NCBI RefSeq assembly: GCF_020509005.1
Contig: NC_063017.1
Coordinates: forward strand, 496,001 to 560,000
DNA length: 64,000 bases
Direction of reading: 5' to 3'
DNA from: Fulvia fulva
Taxonomy: Eukaryota; Ascomycota; Dothideomycetes; Mycosphaerellales; Mycosphaerellaceae
Shown: one piece after another, positions 23,964 to 35,279 of the stretch
Layout: each line of letters begins with the position of its first letter
Numbering within the stretch: the first letter of the stretch is position 1
Position numbers and translations under genes: made by a program
The notes under the pieces: model-generated
The model's database searches: none
What the model saw: the letters and a program-made list of their open reading frames with translations, nothing else
Told to the model about the DNA's origin: nothing

Positions 23964-24688
23964 CTACTTCTCCGCGGCATGAAGGCAGTTCTCCTGCAAT
24001 GCTCGAAGACTCGCCAAACGCGCCTCAGCATGTCGCCTGGCCAGGTCCTGAGGCGGCGTCCCATTCAGCTCGGCCTGCCCTTCATCAAGAGCCTCCTGCA
24101 AGTCGTCGGCCATCTTCCGCATGTTGTGCTTCGTCTGCAATTCGGTGTTGACCATTTTGTCGTAAGTGTCGTGATTGAAGGTTGAAGTGTGTTGTCTTGC
24201 CGGAGTTGGGTCGGGGGTAGAGAGCTGGCGATCACGCGCAGCTGGGGTCTGTGGATGGACGTCATTGTCGTCGGTGGCAGGCATTGGAGTGACTGGTCTG
24301 CTCGGGCTGGGACTCTCGATAGCATTACCGTCTTCATCGTCGCTGTCGGAGCTTGGGGTAGCAGCTTTGCGTGGGTAGGCGAACCGTTGCTTCTGCGATT
24401 TTGGAGTACCCTTCATCCACGGGTCTTTGTGCGTTCTGGAATCATCCATGGCGTACATACTGATCATGATGAACTTGGTTGTGGTCCAGTAACTCACGCT
24501 CCCGCGGGGCCATAAGCACTCAGCCACGTCATAGGCATCATGTAGCCGGGTTCGTGAGACTTGTCTCGCCACTCCTCCCATAGGCCAGAGTGTTGTGTCA
24601 AGAATTTGGAGAAGTCTGTGGCGGAGTATGTGGCGGCCGAATGGTCATGAACCCATTGCGAGGGGGCGGCGAGTTGTTTGCGAGGCAT
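23964..24688 (-). CDS. Hypothetical protein with C-terminal coiled coil (about 220 aa)
   Basis: The proposed start is ATG at 24,688 (MPRKQLAAPSQW). Exon 1 runs to 24,498, intron 24,436-24,497 is 62 nt (GTGAGT...CCAG), and exon 2 runs from 24,435 to 23,964. The frame stays open across the junction. The protein has a Trp-rich N-terminal third (FLTQHSGLWEEWRDKS), a low-complexity Ser/Pro/Asp middle (SSDSDDEDG, SPSPSRPVTP), and a charged helical C-terminus (KMADDLQEALDEGQAEL) likely to form a coiled coil. No family was recognised. It could be nuclear or a scaffold protein, which is a guess from composition only. Confidence 0.55.
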
Positions 24689-25327
24689 GACTGAGGTGGA
24701 GGCGGCTTGAGTACTGTTGAGTAGATGAGAGAATGGCGAGACAGTGCCTGTGCTGAGCGCCGTGAAGGGGTTGAACAAGGTGACTGACGGGAGGAAGAGC
24801 TCAGGGTATTGGTGCCAGCACCGGTGTCGTGTGTCCAAAAGAAGCGGGTTGCAGGTGACGTGGGGGGTTGCTGAACAGGTAAATGTAGAATCAAGGATCG
24901 TCCTGCGTTTCGACCGGTTCCAAAGGGGGAAAAGTTGTATGTAAGTATTAGATAGATGGTGCCAGCACCAAGAATGTAAAGTATGCAAATTGATGTGATG
25001 TGAATGAGATGCTGACCTTGGAACGGATCTCGCAAGCATATATCCTCACTGCCGACTGCTGAAGCCAGACTTATCTCAGTCCCTGATCTGGAAGGAGAGA
25101 CAGAGGCTTAGACCAGCAAGGCGGCTTTCGCATTGTGACAATGGAAGGAAGTTGCATCTCTGCTCCTTCTATGGTCTAGCCTGAGAGTAATGGCTCCGGA
25201 AATAGCGGAAGGCGCGAATCTGGAAGAAGTTCGAGCTCTGGACGCTGGGTGGTGGATGTGGTCAAGTAAGAATAGCGCACAGTGTCTTGCACGATCTCAA
25301 CAGCTTAGTACGAGGCTTGAAGCCTTC

Positions 25328-25373
25328 CAAACCAGTCCAAACCAGTCCAGGCCAGGCCAGGCCAGGCCAGGCA
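25328..25373. repeat. Short minisatellite, CCAGK/GGCCA pentamers
   Basis: Two copies of a 10-mer (caaaccagtc) are followed by four to five copies of ggcca in tandem. Confidence 0.7.
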
Positions 25374-25879
25374 GTGTCTGTATGTCAAAGGGCGGTGGAC
25401 ACACTTCCTCGTCGCTAGGCCCCGCATGGCTGTCTTCAGTAGAGACGTCAGTGCTTGATTCTGTAAGCGTGCGAGAGCGATAGGCGGACTAGAGTTACTC
25501 ACACGAGGCGCTCGCGCATTACCACATCGCCGTCGATGGGAAGGCCTGGGTCGCAAAGATCAGTCGTTGCCATGATCTGAGGGGTGCTCAATCTGTCAAC
25601 AGCCTCCGACAAGCGTTCAGCACAGCTCTTCTGCCGTTCGACATTCTCGTAATTGGTACGAAGGCGCTGTGCAAGACCTGAAGCTTGTCAATAGGAGAAG
25701 ACAATAGCATTGTGTGAACTACGCCCTGGAGGTAACATCCGTTTCAGACATTATGATCCCGATCTCATCGGTGCTGCCACAAGAATCCACTCCACTCGAT
25801 TGATGGATTGCGGCTTCGAGCTGCTGAATTAGAGTTGTCCTGGCGCGGACGGCGGACGCGTGATGCTGGTCTGCTCTCG

Positions 25880-25897
25880 TCACGTGAGTTCACGTGA
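25880..25897. promoter_or_regulatory. Paired bHLH-type palindromes (TCACGTGA x2)
   Basis: Two perfect 8-bp palindromes, tcacgtga, start at 25,880 and 25,890, so their centres are 10 bp apart, about one helical turn. This octamer is the classic site for Cbf1/SREBP/TFEB-like bHLH factors. It lies about 1.1 kb upstream of the VMA1 start. Regulation of VMA1 by it is inference. Confidence 0.5.
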
Positions 25898-27001
25898 CGT
25901 GCACAGGCCAGCACGCTCTTCACCTTCCAGAGAGTGCGCTGCCAGCTCCATCTTCCTTCCGTATACTTACCTTGTTGGCCTGAGGACGCTCATGAATGTC
26001 TGAAGGTACATGAATCGGCTGCATTGCACATCGCGGACCGAGACATGTATGCCTCTCCTTCGGGGGCGGCACTGGCGCAATTTTTGCTGGCTGCCATCAC
26101 GGTCGTCGTCGACGGTGGAACTTTTCATCAGATTCTGACGCGAAAGCGTTGGAGGTTGGAGAAGAGTGAGATGTGTGAGGCAGTCTTGGCCAGGGGAGAC
26201 ACAAGCGCGGTGACGATTATGCTTGATGAGACTTGATGATGCTGTCGCCTTGTTGTTGCTGCTGATGAGCTCGTGGAATGTGTAGTGGTGGTGGTGATGG
26301 AGTGGGTGATGGTGCAAGATGGTTAACGGCGGGTGGAAGTAGAGGGGAGGGCTAGTATGTCGGTCGGACGCAGCGGTATATAGCACATACGTATGAGACT
26401 ATGGCCATCATCAAAGTCACCGCCGTTAGTCCATCGCGTCTCTCACCTTGCACCTCGTTGTCGCCGCCGCCGCCAGTGTGCAGACTGCAGAGCTGCCGCG
26501 CTGCATCATCAGCCAAGCTTGCCAGGATCGCTTGTTGAATCCCTAGCTACAGCCTACCGCAGCAACAGCTCTAGCCCGAAGACTGCGACCGCGCACCCGT
26601 GACACGCATCATACATTTGCGGTGCGACCAGGTGTATGCTAGGCTTGAGACCCCGAACGCCTTTGCTCAGAGCTCGTCCGTCCTTTCGCGATCTCGTCGC
26701 CAGCCAACAGACCGATCCCACTAAATCCCGACCCACGACTAGCTCCAGCGAGCAGCGTCCACACAGCAACAGCAACCCATTCAGCACCATCAACTCCCGC
26801 CCTTTCACGCCACCCGAAGCTGCAGTAGCACTTCCCGCGAGCCCAGAGCTGCCACGAACTCCGCTACCATCTCCCATCACCGCCATCGAGTTTGCGTCAA
26901 TAGAGCAAGAGGCGGGTCCGCATTCCATTGAGCAGCAGGCAGAGGAAGAGCTTCGAACAGACGAAACAGCTGCAGAAACACCTTCACACACCACCGCCAA
27001 G

Positions 27002-30000
27002 ATGCCTCCCAAGAAGCAGCAGCAGAATGGCGATGAGGAGGAGTCGCAGCAGGGCTCCATCTTCTCCGTCTCTGGTCCCGTCATTGTCGCCGAACACATG
27101 ACAGGATGTGCCATGTACGAACTGTGCAAGGTCGGCGCCGACCAGCTGATTGGAGAAGTCATCCGTATCGACGCCGACAAGGCCACCATCCAGGTCTACG
27201 AGGAGACTGCCGGTGTGACCGTCGGTGACCCAGTCTACCGCACTGGAAAGCCTCTCTCAGTCGAGCTTGGACCTGGTCTGATGGAAACCATCTACGACGG
27301 TATCCAGCGTCCCCTCAAGGGCATCAGCGATGTCTCCAACAGCATCTACATCCCACGAGGTATCGCCGTGCCCGCTCTGGACCGCAAGAGGAAGTGGAAG
27401 TTCACCCCAAGCGACAAGTTCAAGAAGGGCGACCACATCACTGGCGGCGACATCTTTGGAACTGTAGAGGAGAACAGCCTGCTTAGCGATCACAAGATTC
27501 TGCTGCCGCCGCGCGCAAGAGGTACGATTACGGAGTATCCAAAGGCGGGCGAGTACACTGTGGATACGGAGCTGTTGGAGGTTGAGTTTGAGGGCAAGAA
27601 GACAAAGTACACCATGATGCACCAGTGGCCTGTTCGTGTACCACGACCTACCACCGACAAGCTCAGCTCTGGCGATCCATTCATTGTTGGACAGCGTGTG
27701 CTCGATGCTCTCTTCCCCGGTGTGCAAGGTGGTACTGTCTGCATTCCTGGCGCTTTCGGATGTGGCAAGACTGTCATCTCGCAGTCTGTGTCCAAGTTCT
27801 CCAACAGTGATTTGATCGTTTACGTGGGCTGCTTCTCCGCGGGAACAATGGTCATGATGGCCGATGGAGACTCCCGAGCGGTAGAGAACATTACCGTCAA
27901 CGACGAAGTCATGGGCAAGGACGGGACGCCTCGCAAGGTTGTGGGTCTCCCGTCGGGAACGGAGACCATGTACGAGGTCTCGGTCAAGACTCAGCACAAG
28001 AACGAAACCGTTAGTGAGGTTTCGTTCAAGTGCAATGCCTCCCACCTCCTGGTCCTGACCACGCCGCAGTATATCCGCCAAACGGATCACATCATCCGTG
28101 GGAAACACCAGACCTCGGTGACCTATTTCGATTGGGCCCGGCTGGAAGTCCCGTCCCAGCCACGATCTCGCTCTGTCCGCCTGCTCAAGCTATTCACTCG
28201 TAGCTGGGACCATATCACTCATGGCGGTGCTGGGGCTGCGCACACCAAAGCTGCGACCTTCAAGACCACGATCCCCGCTGGTCCCTTCGAGTGGACCCTC
28301 CAGGCTCAGGACCACTCCCTGCTGGGCACACACGTTCGCAAGGCCTCCCAGCAGACCTTCTGTCCCGTCTTCCTCGAGAGGAACCACTTGAGCTCGATGC
28401 TCGAGCAGTCCGGTGCCAATGCGTCCCACGCCGGGCAGATGGCCTACCTCCTCGGGTTCTGGGTGGGCGATGGGCATTATGACAGGGCCGTGTTCTCCGT
28501 GGACCCTCGGGACTCTGCAATTCGTGAGCAGATCAATGCCTACGGGGGCTTTTTTGGGCTGGAGGTCGATTCGCGCGAGTACAAGAAATACCGGTACTCT
28601 ACTGCTGGAGGCTCTTCTGGGACCGCTCGCCAGCCTTTGGGGACCTTGTCGGGAAATGTTACCAAGGTCGAAAAGGAAGGCTTCCTTGGAAACGGCGACG
28701 AGTCTGTTAGTCTGCGGCCCATAGGCTTCGACCCGGAAGCTCCCACTGGAAAGCGCAAGGCCCTAAACACTGGGAACGTCTTTTGGGAAATGGTCATGCT
28801 CACGGGTGTACGTGGGACTGACGACGAGCGCAAGATCGTTCCGGCCTGGCTCATCTCTGAGCCCTTCGAAGTCCGCGAGCACTTCCTGGCGGGACTGATC
28901 GAATCTAATGGACACGTCAACCAGCAGGACTTGAGCGCCACCGTCAAGACCATCTATACCACGGTCTGCCATGGTTTGGTCCAGCTTGCCCGCTCCCTGG
29001 GACTTCGTGCCTCGATCTGCGTCGAGAAGGCCAAGGTTGTTCGCAATGTCTCCCACAAGACTTCCTATGCCGTCTACATCTCCGGGACTCCTGGCACTGG
29101 AGTGCTCGAGTCGGTCTTGAGCAAATGCGCTCTCGCCCGCAAGACGGCAGCCGTCCCGGCGTCTGTAGTTCGCGATGGGCAGAAGGTATATTTTGAGGTC
29201 GCGAAGCTCCCTGCCGACTCCTATTACGGCATCACTCTCGAGGATGCTTCTGACCACAAGTTCCTGTTGGGGAACACTATGGTCGTCCATAACTGCGGCG
29301 AACGAGGAAACGAAATGGCTGAAGTGTTGATGGATTTCCCAGAGGTATGACATGGCTCTCTACGATACGCGCTTGCTCCAAGCTAACGATGATGTGTCCA
29401 GCTCACTATCGAGTTCGATGGCCGCAGAGAGCCCATCATGAAGCGTACATGCCTGATCGCCAACACATCCAACATGCCTGTGGCCGCTCGTGAGGCCTCC
29501 ATCTACACTGGAATTACCATCTCGGAGTACTTCCGTGATCAGGGTAAGAACGTCGCCATGATGGCTGACTCCACCTCTCGCTGGGCTGAGGCTCTTCGTG
29601 AGATTTCTGGTCGTCTCGGAGAGATGCCTGCAGATCAGGGTTTCCCAGCCTACCTCGGTGCCAAGCTCGCGTCCTTCTACGAGCGTGCCGGCAAGGTCAT
29701 CGCTCTCGGCTCACCAGACCGCAAGGGTTCCATCAGTATTGTCGGCGCTGTATCACCACCAGGTGGTGACTTCTCGGATCCAGTCACTTCATCCACTCTT
29801 GGTATTGTACAGGTCTTCTGGGGTCTCGACAAGAAGCTCGCCCAACGGAAGCATTTCCCATCGATCAATACCTCCGCCTCATACTCCAAGTACACCACCA
29901 CGCTGCAAAAGTACTACTCCGAGAACAACCCAGAGTTCCCACAATACGCCAACCGCATCCGTGAGCTGCTCTCCGCATCCGAAGAACTCGACCAGGTCGT

Positions 30001-30358
30001 ACAGCTTGTCGGCAAGTCTGCACTCGGTGACTCCGACAAAATCACCCTCGACGTTGCCACTCTGATCAAGGAAGACTTCCTGCAGCAAAACGGTTACTCA
30101 GACTACGACCAGTTCTGCCCACTCTGGAAGACATCATGGATGATGAAGAACATGATGTCCTACCACGACGAAGCACAAAAGGCCATCAGCCAAGGACACA
30201 ACTGGGCGAAGGTCAGGGAAGCCACGAATGAAATCAAGAATGACCTTACGAGCATGAAGTTTGAGCTGCCGACGGATGGGGAGGAGACGGTTACGAAGAA
30301 GTACGAGGAGATTTTGCAGAAGATGCAGGAGAAGTTTGCGAGTGTTATTGATGAGTGA
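27002..30358 (+). CDS. VMA1: V-type ATPase catalytic subunit A (Vma1), intein-containing
   Basis: This is the catalytic A subunit of the vacuolar H+-ATPase V1 sector, which hydrolyses ATP to acidify vacuoles. The start is placed at 27,002 ([15 protein letters not shown], good Kozak context). Exon 1 ends at 29,344, a 57-nt intron follows (GTATGA...GCTAAC...CCAG, 29,345-29,401), and exon 2 runs 29,402-30,358. The precursor is 1,099 aa. Removing the 488-aa intein leaves 611 aa, the normal Vma1 length. Visible motifs: [17 protein letters not shown] at the N-terminus, Walker [13 protein letters not shown] near 27,765, the catalytic loop [12 protein letters not shown] directly after the intein, and [36 protein letters not shown] and [12 protein letters not shown] in exon 2. 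The extein is intact. Confidence 0.97.
27830..29293 (+). other. VMA1 intein (VDE type), Hint plus LAGLIDADG endonuclease
   Basis: This is an in-frame 488-residue insertion between YVG and CGERGNEM, the same position as the Saccharomyces VMA1 intein. Splicing signals are complete: Cys1 ([13 protein letters not shown]), a block B with NASH ([15 protein letters not shown]), block [19 protein letters not shown], and the terminal VVHN with penultimate His and final Asn, followed by Cys+1. The endonuclease part has a first motif, LLGFWVGDG, with its Asp at intein residue 214, and a second motif, LAGLIESNG, in which the expected catalytic Asp is Asn (residue 360, bases 28,907-28,909). Protein splicing is therefore predicted to be active and DNA cleavage impaired. 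The length is about 30 residues more than the roughly 454-residue yeast VDE. Confidence 0.95.
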
Positions 30359-31533
30359 GGGATGTCGGGACATGTGTAGATGGCGGTCTATAGAGTGATA
30401 ACAGTTATGGAGAGGTTGAACACCAGGCCTTATGGCATTTCAGGACATGGGGCAGAAGATCCACAACGCTAGTGATGATCAAGGATCGACAGCGAACGCG
30501 GACAATGCTTTGAGCACAGACTGTAGCGTCACATGCGTTCAATCAGTACGATCATAATTGACCATCTTATTAGGACCTTGCAAACGACTCCCCGCACTCA
30601 CAACGAGAAACCATGCTCCATCCACCACATTGTCAGATGCCACCACGATCGAGGCCGTCTTGCTTGTAAGACACAAGAAGACTTTTCGGACTTGGCCTCT
30701 CTCAAGCAGTCTTGGCGAATAGGCTTGGAATCGTTTGGGGCCCTGGTCGCGTCCATCATGGTTCAACGGTCCAAGAAAGGTGTGAGCGTCGTCACTTTGG
30801 TCTCGCTTCTTGTAGTTGACCTCACCTGGTATTTTGATTTGGCATGACGGACGAGGGATGTCGCGTTGCATGACATCCTGCTGAAGGACGACGGAGGATG
30901 TGCTTGATGGAGTATCGCCATTGACGTGGTAGTGCTTTGCTGTGCCGATGAAGGTCCTGGAGTTGATGGTTATGCTTGCGATGTCGGAGGAAGCGTTGCA
31001 TAGGAGTTGAGGCGCGATGTCTGCTGCATGGAGGAGCTTTGGGCCCACCACAGCATGAAGACAACTTGGATGGTCTGCAAAGTCGCAGCTCTATACCTGC
31101 AGACGCGGAGGACATCCTCTATCTGGCTTCATCGGTCGAGTCTCGTTGTCGGCCAGTCTATAGGATTGACGGAGCAAGCACCAAAGAGGTTCGTGCACAA
31201 TGCAGTTCTAGCTGCTGCTAAGGTGGCAGCGTCTCGTTCGACAAGAAACGATGTTGGCTTGGACGTCGGGACCACGTTCATGTCGACCTTTTCGCACGAT
31301 ATGCCGAGCGCTATTCCATGCTATGCGTTGTGATTGCTTGGAACACGAAACGAATGACGCCGCGAGAACACTAGACGGATGATGTTGAGGAGCCCCTAGA
31401 GGAATGAGATCAAGGCAATACCCTTGGATTGATCCGATGCAGTCCCAATCAGCCCACATCGTGTTCCCTTATATCTTCTCGAGCAGGTCCCGTTGCATCA
31501 CTATCATCTCTATTCATATCCAAGCAGCCCAGT
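30359..31533. other. Intergenic region
   Basis: No supported gene. A 170-codon minus-strand frame at 30,539-31,051 is moderately protein-like, but its first codon is not ATG and no upstream exon or domain was found. Confidence 0.3.
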
Positions 31534-33090
31534 ATGAACACCGAAGCAGCGATACCCGAGTCTCCAATGTCAGAGACAACGACCATGTCAGGCATGTCAA
31601 TGCCGGAAAAGACAATCGTCCCGGACCACAGCAAAGACGTTGCAACATCCCATAGCCTCAGCACTTTGTTGGAGGAGTTCCCATTACCACGGCAGCAAGG
31701 ACCTCAGTGGTATAACAGATTTCGATACGGCTTCTTCTCGCTTTACAGGAGACTCTTCTGCCTGGTCGTGCTGGCCAATATCGCCACGATCGCCGTCATG
31801 ATGGTTCGTATATCGAGACATGACAACCTCTGGAAAACGAAACCCTTCACCTACAGCGACGCCACCACTGCAGTCGGCGCAAACCTCACCGCTGCCGTGG
31901 TGCTACGCAAAGAGCACGTTATCAACTTCATCTCCCGAGCGGCGGTTTCCTTGCCACATTTCTTCCCACTTGCGATCCGGAAGCATGTCGCGAAAGTGTG
32001 TAGCTACGGCGGGGTCCATTCGGGTTGTGCGGTCTCGTCTTTGCTTTGGTATATCTTCTTCACGGTCTTGCTGGTCAGAGATCTGAAAGGTGATGAGATC
32101 GTGGTAGATGCTCTGTTCGTCACGACAGTACTGATCATCACTCTCCTGGTCGTTTTGATTAGCACAGCACATCCTAGGATCCGAGCGCGGTATCACGATC
32201 CATGGGAGAATTGTCATCGCTATGCTGGGTGGACTACTGTTGCGGTTGTTTGGGTTCAGGTCTTCTTACTCGCCAGCATAACCGCGAAACAGCAGGATCC
32301 TGATAAACGGTTCTCGCACTACGGCACAGTCCTGATTAAAACGCCACTTTTCTGGTTCATGATCACCATCACCTGCTGTGTCATCTACCCCTGGCTACAC
32401 CTCCGCAAACGATCCTTCGAAGTAGAGCAGCTGTCCAACCACGCTCTACGTCTCAACTTCGATTACCGTCAAGTCCGTGTTGGAGGGGCGGTCCGGCTTT
32501 CTGATGCGCCGCTGTTGCATAACCACGCCTTCGCAGTGATCCCGAACCCGGACGGCTCGAGAGGATACATGAGTAATAATCTCCAATGCAGGAGACTGGA
32601 CAGACAAGGTCATCAATGATCCAAAGAGACCGAGCCGTCTGTGGATGAAAGGATTACCCGCGCTTGGGGTCGTACACATCGCGCACCTCTTCAAGCCCCT
32701 CGTCGTAGTGGCTACCGGATCACGGATCGGTCCTTGTTTATCGTTCTTGCAGATGTATCCCCAGTGGCCCGTTAGAATTGTCTGGTCGGCGCGGCTTCCC
32801 GAGCAGACGTATGGATTTAAGATTCTTGACGCGATATTGAAGACGGATAGGGATGCTGTTATTATTGATACGAAGAAGACTGGGAAGCCGGATTTGGCGG
32901 GATTGTTTATGCTGCTTATAGGGTGCGTTGATGTGGCTGGATTGCATTTTAGTGATGGTGACTGACTTGATTGCAGCAACTTTGTGCGGAAGCTATTCTG
33001 ATCATTAGCAATCAGAAGGTTACGGAAGATGTGGTTTATACGCTGGAGAGTCGGGCCGTGCCTGCTTATGGAGCCATATTCGATTCGTGA
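31534..33090 (+). pseudogene. TmpA-like integral membrane flavoprotein with a +1 frameshift
   Basis: This resembles fungal TmpA-type membrane oxidoreductases (the A. nidulans relative influences conidiation). Start ATG is 31,534 (MNTEAAIPESP). Hydrophobic segments include LFCLVVLANIATIAVMMV, SSLLWYIFFTVLLV, DALFVTTVLIITLLVVLI, VVWVQVFLLAS and FWFMITITCCVIYPWL, followed by an NAD(P)H/FAD-binding C-terminal part. The frame shifts at about 32,571-32,583. After it the expected SNAGDWTDKVI and GLPALGVVHIAHLFKPLVVVATGSRIGP continue in the next frame. A short intron (ending 32,976, 44 or 50 nt) precedes the last exon, which contains EAILIISNQKV and ends VPAYGAIFDS. One extra base in the agtaataatctcc run would explain the break. 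It is either a young pseudogene or an assembly error. Confidence 0.65.
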
Positions 33091-33875
33091 TGCGAACAAG
33101 CAAGCCTGCGGCCACGAGACCACGGCCTCATGTTAACGACACATTGAACAACTCAATCGGAGATGTACACACATGTGACAACTTTCATTCGGCCATGATC
33201 TTTCATGCTATCGATTGTTGTCTTTCAGCTTGTCTTCACGGGCCTTCCGAGCTGCTGGCCGTGGCTGAGCAGATGACGAAGGCGGCATGGTGTATATGAC
33301 ATGTGCCAGATGGAGGAGACTCAAGACAGCGAAGTAGCTACATATAGTCCTCGAGTAGCTTCACCGACCTACCGATCATATATCAATGGCGGCACTTCGG
33401 TCAGGTCTCGGATTGCAGCTGTCAGCCGATCCGGGATCTTCGTATCCTATGCATCTGACGACATTGTGTTTGTGGGCAGGCAGACAACAACATATCGACG
33501 AGCGCATTCACTGTTCAGGGCCCGGAGTGCTGATATGTCAACAGACGAAGGCGGGTCGAGCTTCATTAGTGGTCATGTTGTGTCGTCGGAGGAAGGAGAA
33601 GAAAGAAGCGCTTTTGCCGCATGTCACGAGCCGAAGGAGACAGCTCCGGACCAACAGGAAGCAATGAAAGCAGCAGCCAGGGTCCACGGATCGTGAATGA
33701 CCTCGGCTGCAAGCACAACACTCTCTTGATTACATTGCTTGCCGGAGTCTAGTCGTCGGTCCTGACACAGGTAGGGAACTCTTGCTCTCTCGCTTCTAGT
33801 ATTTCATACTGTGACATACTCAGCCCTTGTGCTATCGAGATACCCAACCAACACAGCGACAGCAACACCGACAGC
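33091..33875. other. Intergenic region
   Basis: No gene is supported. A 131-codon plus-strand frame at 33,301-33,696 starts with ATG but has no domain or splice support. Confidence 0.3.
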
Positions 33876-35031
33876 ATGCCTTTCAACACTGCCCTCACCC
33901 GCAAGCTCGGGATCAGAGGTAAGATGGGACACACCCAGCGATAGCAACACATCTAACACCCCCCCCCCAGTCCCGGTCGTCCAAGGTGGAATGCAATGGG
34001 TCGGCTACGCAGAAATGGCCTCAGCAGTCTCCAACGCCGGCGGCCTCGGCATCATCACAGCCCTCACCCAGCCCTCCCCAGACGACCTCCGCAAAGAGAT
34101 CCAGAAGTGCAAGGAGATGACCAACAAGCCCTTCGGCGTGAACTTGACCCTCCTCCCATCGATGAACCCACCCGACTACCCAGGCTACGCCCAAGCCATT
34201 CTCGACGAGGGCATCCGCATCGTCGAGACAGCCGGCAACTCCCCAGGCCCCATCATTAAGATGCTGAAAGAGGCGGACCCACCTTGCGTGATTCTGCACA
34301 AGTGCACGAGTATCCGCCACGCTTTGAGCGCCGTCAAGCTCGGCGTTGATTTCCTTAGCATCGACGGGTTCGAGTGCGCCGGTCACGTTGGCGAGACAGA
34401 CATCACGAACTTGATCCTCCTCTCCCGATCACGACAAGTCATGCCCATCCCGTTCATCGCCTCAGGCGGCTTCTGTGACGGCCAGGGTCTCGCTGCAGCG
34501 ATCAACTTGGGAGCTGAGGGAATCAACATGGGGACACGATTCATGTGCACTATTGAGGCACCGATTCACAACAATATCAAGGAGAGCATTGTCAAGGCGC
34601 AAGAGACGGATACAAAACTTGTATTGAGGAAGTGGAGGAATACCAGCCGATTGTTCAAGAACAAGGTTTCAGATGAGGCGTACGAAATCGAAAACAAGCC
34701 GGAGACAAAGGAGTTTGAGGCCGTGGGTGGTCTCGTCAGCGGAAAGCGTGGACGACAAGTTTTCCTGAACGGTGACCCAGACTACGGTGTAAGTGGATGC
34801 AGTGCATAATAACTTCGAACAATTCGATGATACTAACGAGTATTCTAGGTCTGGACCGCCGGCCAAGTTGTGGGTCTTATCAACGATATCCCAACATGCG
34901 CGGACCTCGTCAACAGAATTGAGAAGGAGGCGGTGGAGAGCTTGCAGAAGGCACAGAGCATGATTGTTGACAAGCAGCCAGAGCCAGATATCCGGGGCAA
35001 GCCGGCGAGTGCTATTCAGGCGAAGCTATAG
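33876..35031 (+). CDS. Nitronate monooxygenase (2-nitropropane dioxygenase family)
   Basis: These FMN enzymes oxidise alkyl nitronates, including the toxin propionate-3-nitronate, to carbonyl compounds and nitrite. Exons are 33,876-33,918, 33,971-34,788 and 34,849-35,031, giving 347 aa. Intron 1 is 52 nt with a C-rich tract before its AG, and intron 2 is 60 nt (GTAAGT...ACTAAC...TCTAG). The start MPFNTALTRKLGIR joins directly to VPVVQGGMQWVGYAEMASAV, the conserved flavin-binding N-terminus. Further motifs are AVSNAGGLGIITAL, CTSIRHALSAVKLGVDFLSI, GFECAGHVGE (catalytic His region), PFIASGGFCDGQGLAAAI and GAEGINMGTRFMCT. It appears intact. The 33-residue frame upstream of the ATG is an unspliced artefact. 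Confidence 0.92.
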
Positions 35032-35279
35032 ATGATATGCAGCGATGTGAAATACAATTCAGCGTTTTGTTCGGCTTCTCGTGAGATGGACACCGAATTC
35101 GAGGCTATGTATTGCTAAGATCGAGTCTGTCGACAGCTGTAAACCGGCGTACGGGTCAGGTATGACCATTGACATAAGGTCGACAGAGCAACATCAGCAA
35201 GTAGGTTCCTGTTCCCTATCTAACATGTATAATCACTGCTAAAACGTCTCTCAGCACCACCATCTAGAACCCCACCACC

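Larger units (their letters stand above)
24689..27001. other. Long intergenic region upstream of VMA1
   Basis: No gene is supported. It contains a short GCCAG-type minisatellite near 25,330-25,373 and a tandem pair of CACGTG palindromes at 25,880-25,897. From 26,636 the VMA1 frame is open without stops up to the proposed VMA1 start, but that stretch is Pro/Ser/Thr-rich, unlike known Vma1 N-termini, so it is read as 5' leader. Confidence 0.45.

Noticed and set aside
27257..28108. 283-codon open frame antisense to VMA1 (minus strand)
   Set aside because: It is the shadow of a GC-rich conserved gene. The plus strand encodes unmistakable Vma1 and intein sequence, while the antisense has no domain.
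28763..29353. 196-codon minus-strand frame over the intein
   Set aside because: Antisense shadow with no recognisable motif; the plus-strand reading contains all intein blocks.
30539..31051. 170-codon minus-strand frame downstream of VMA1
   Set aside because: It starts with a non-ATG codon, and no upstream exon, signal peptide or family could be found. Left undecided rather than called.
32572..32590. Possible 19-nt intron (gtaataat...gcag) restoring the TmpA-like frame
   Set aside because: It is far too short for fungal splicing and would delete part of the conserved SNAGDWT motif. A one-base frameshift explains the data better.
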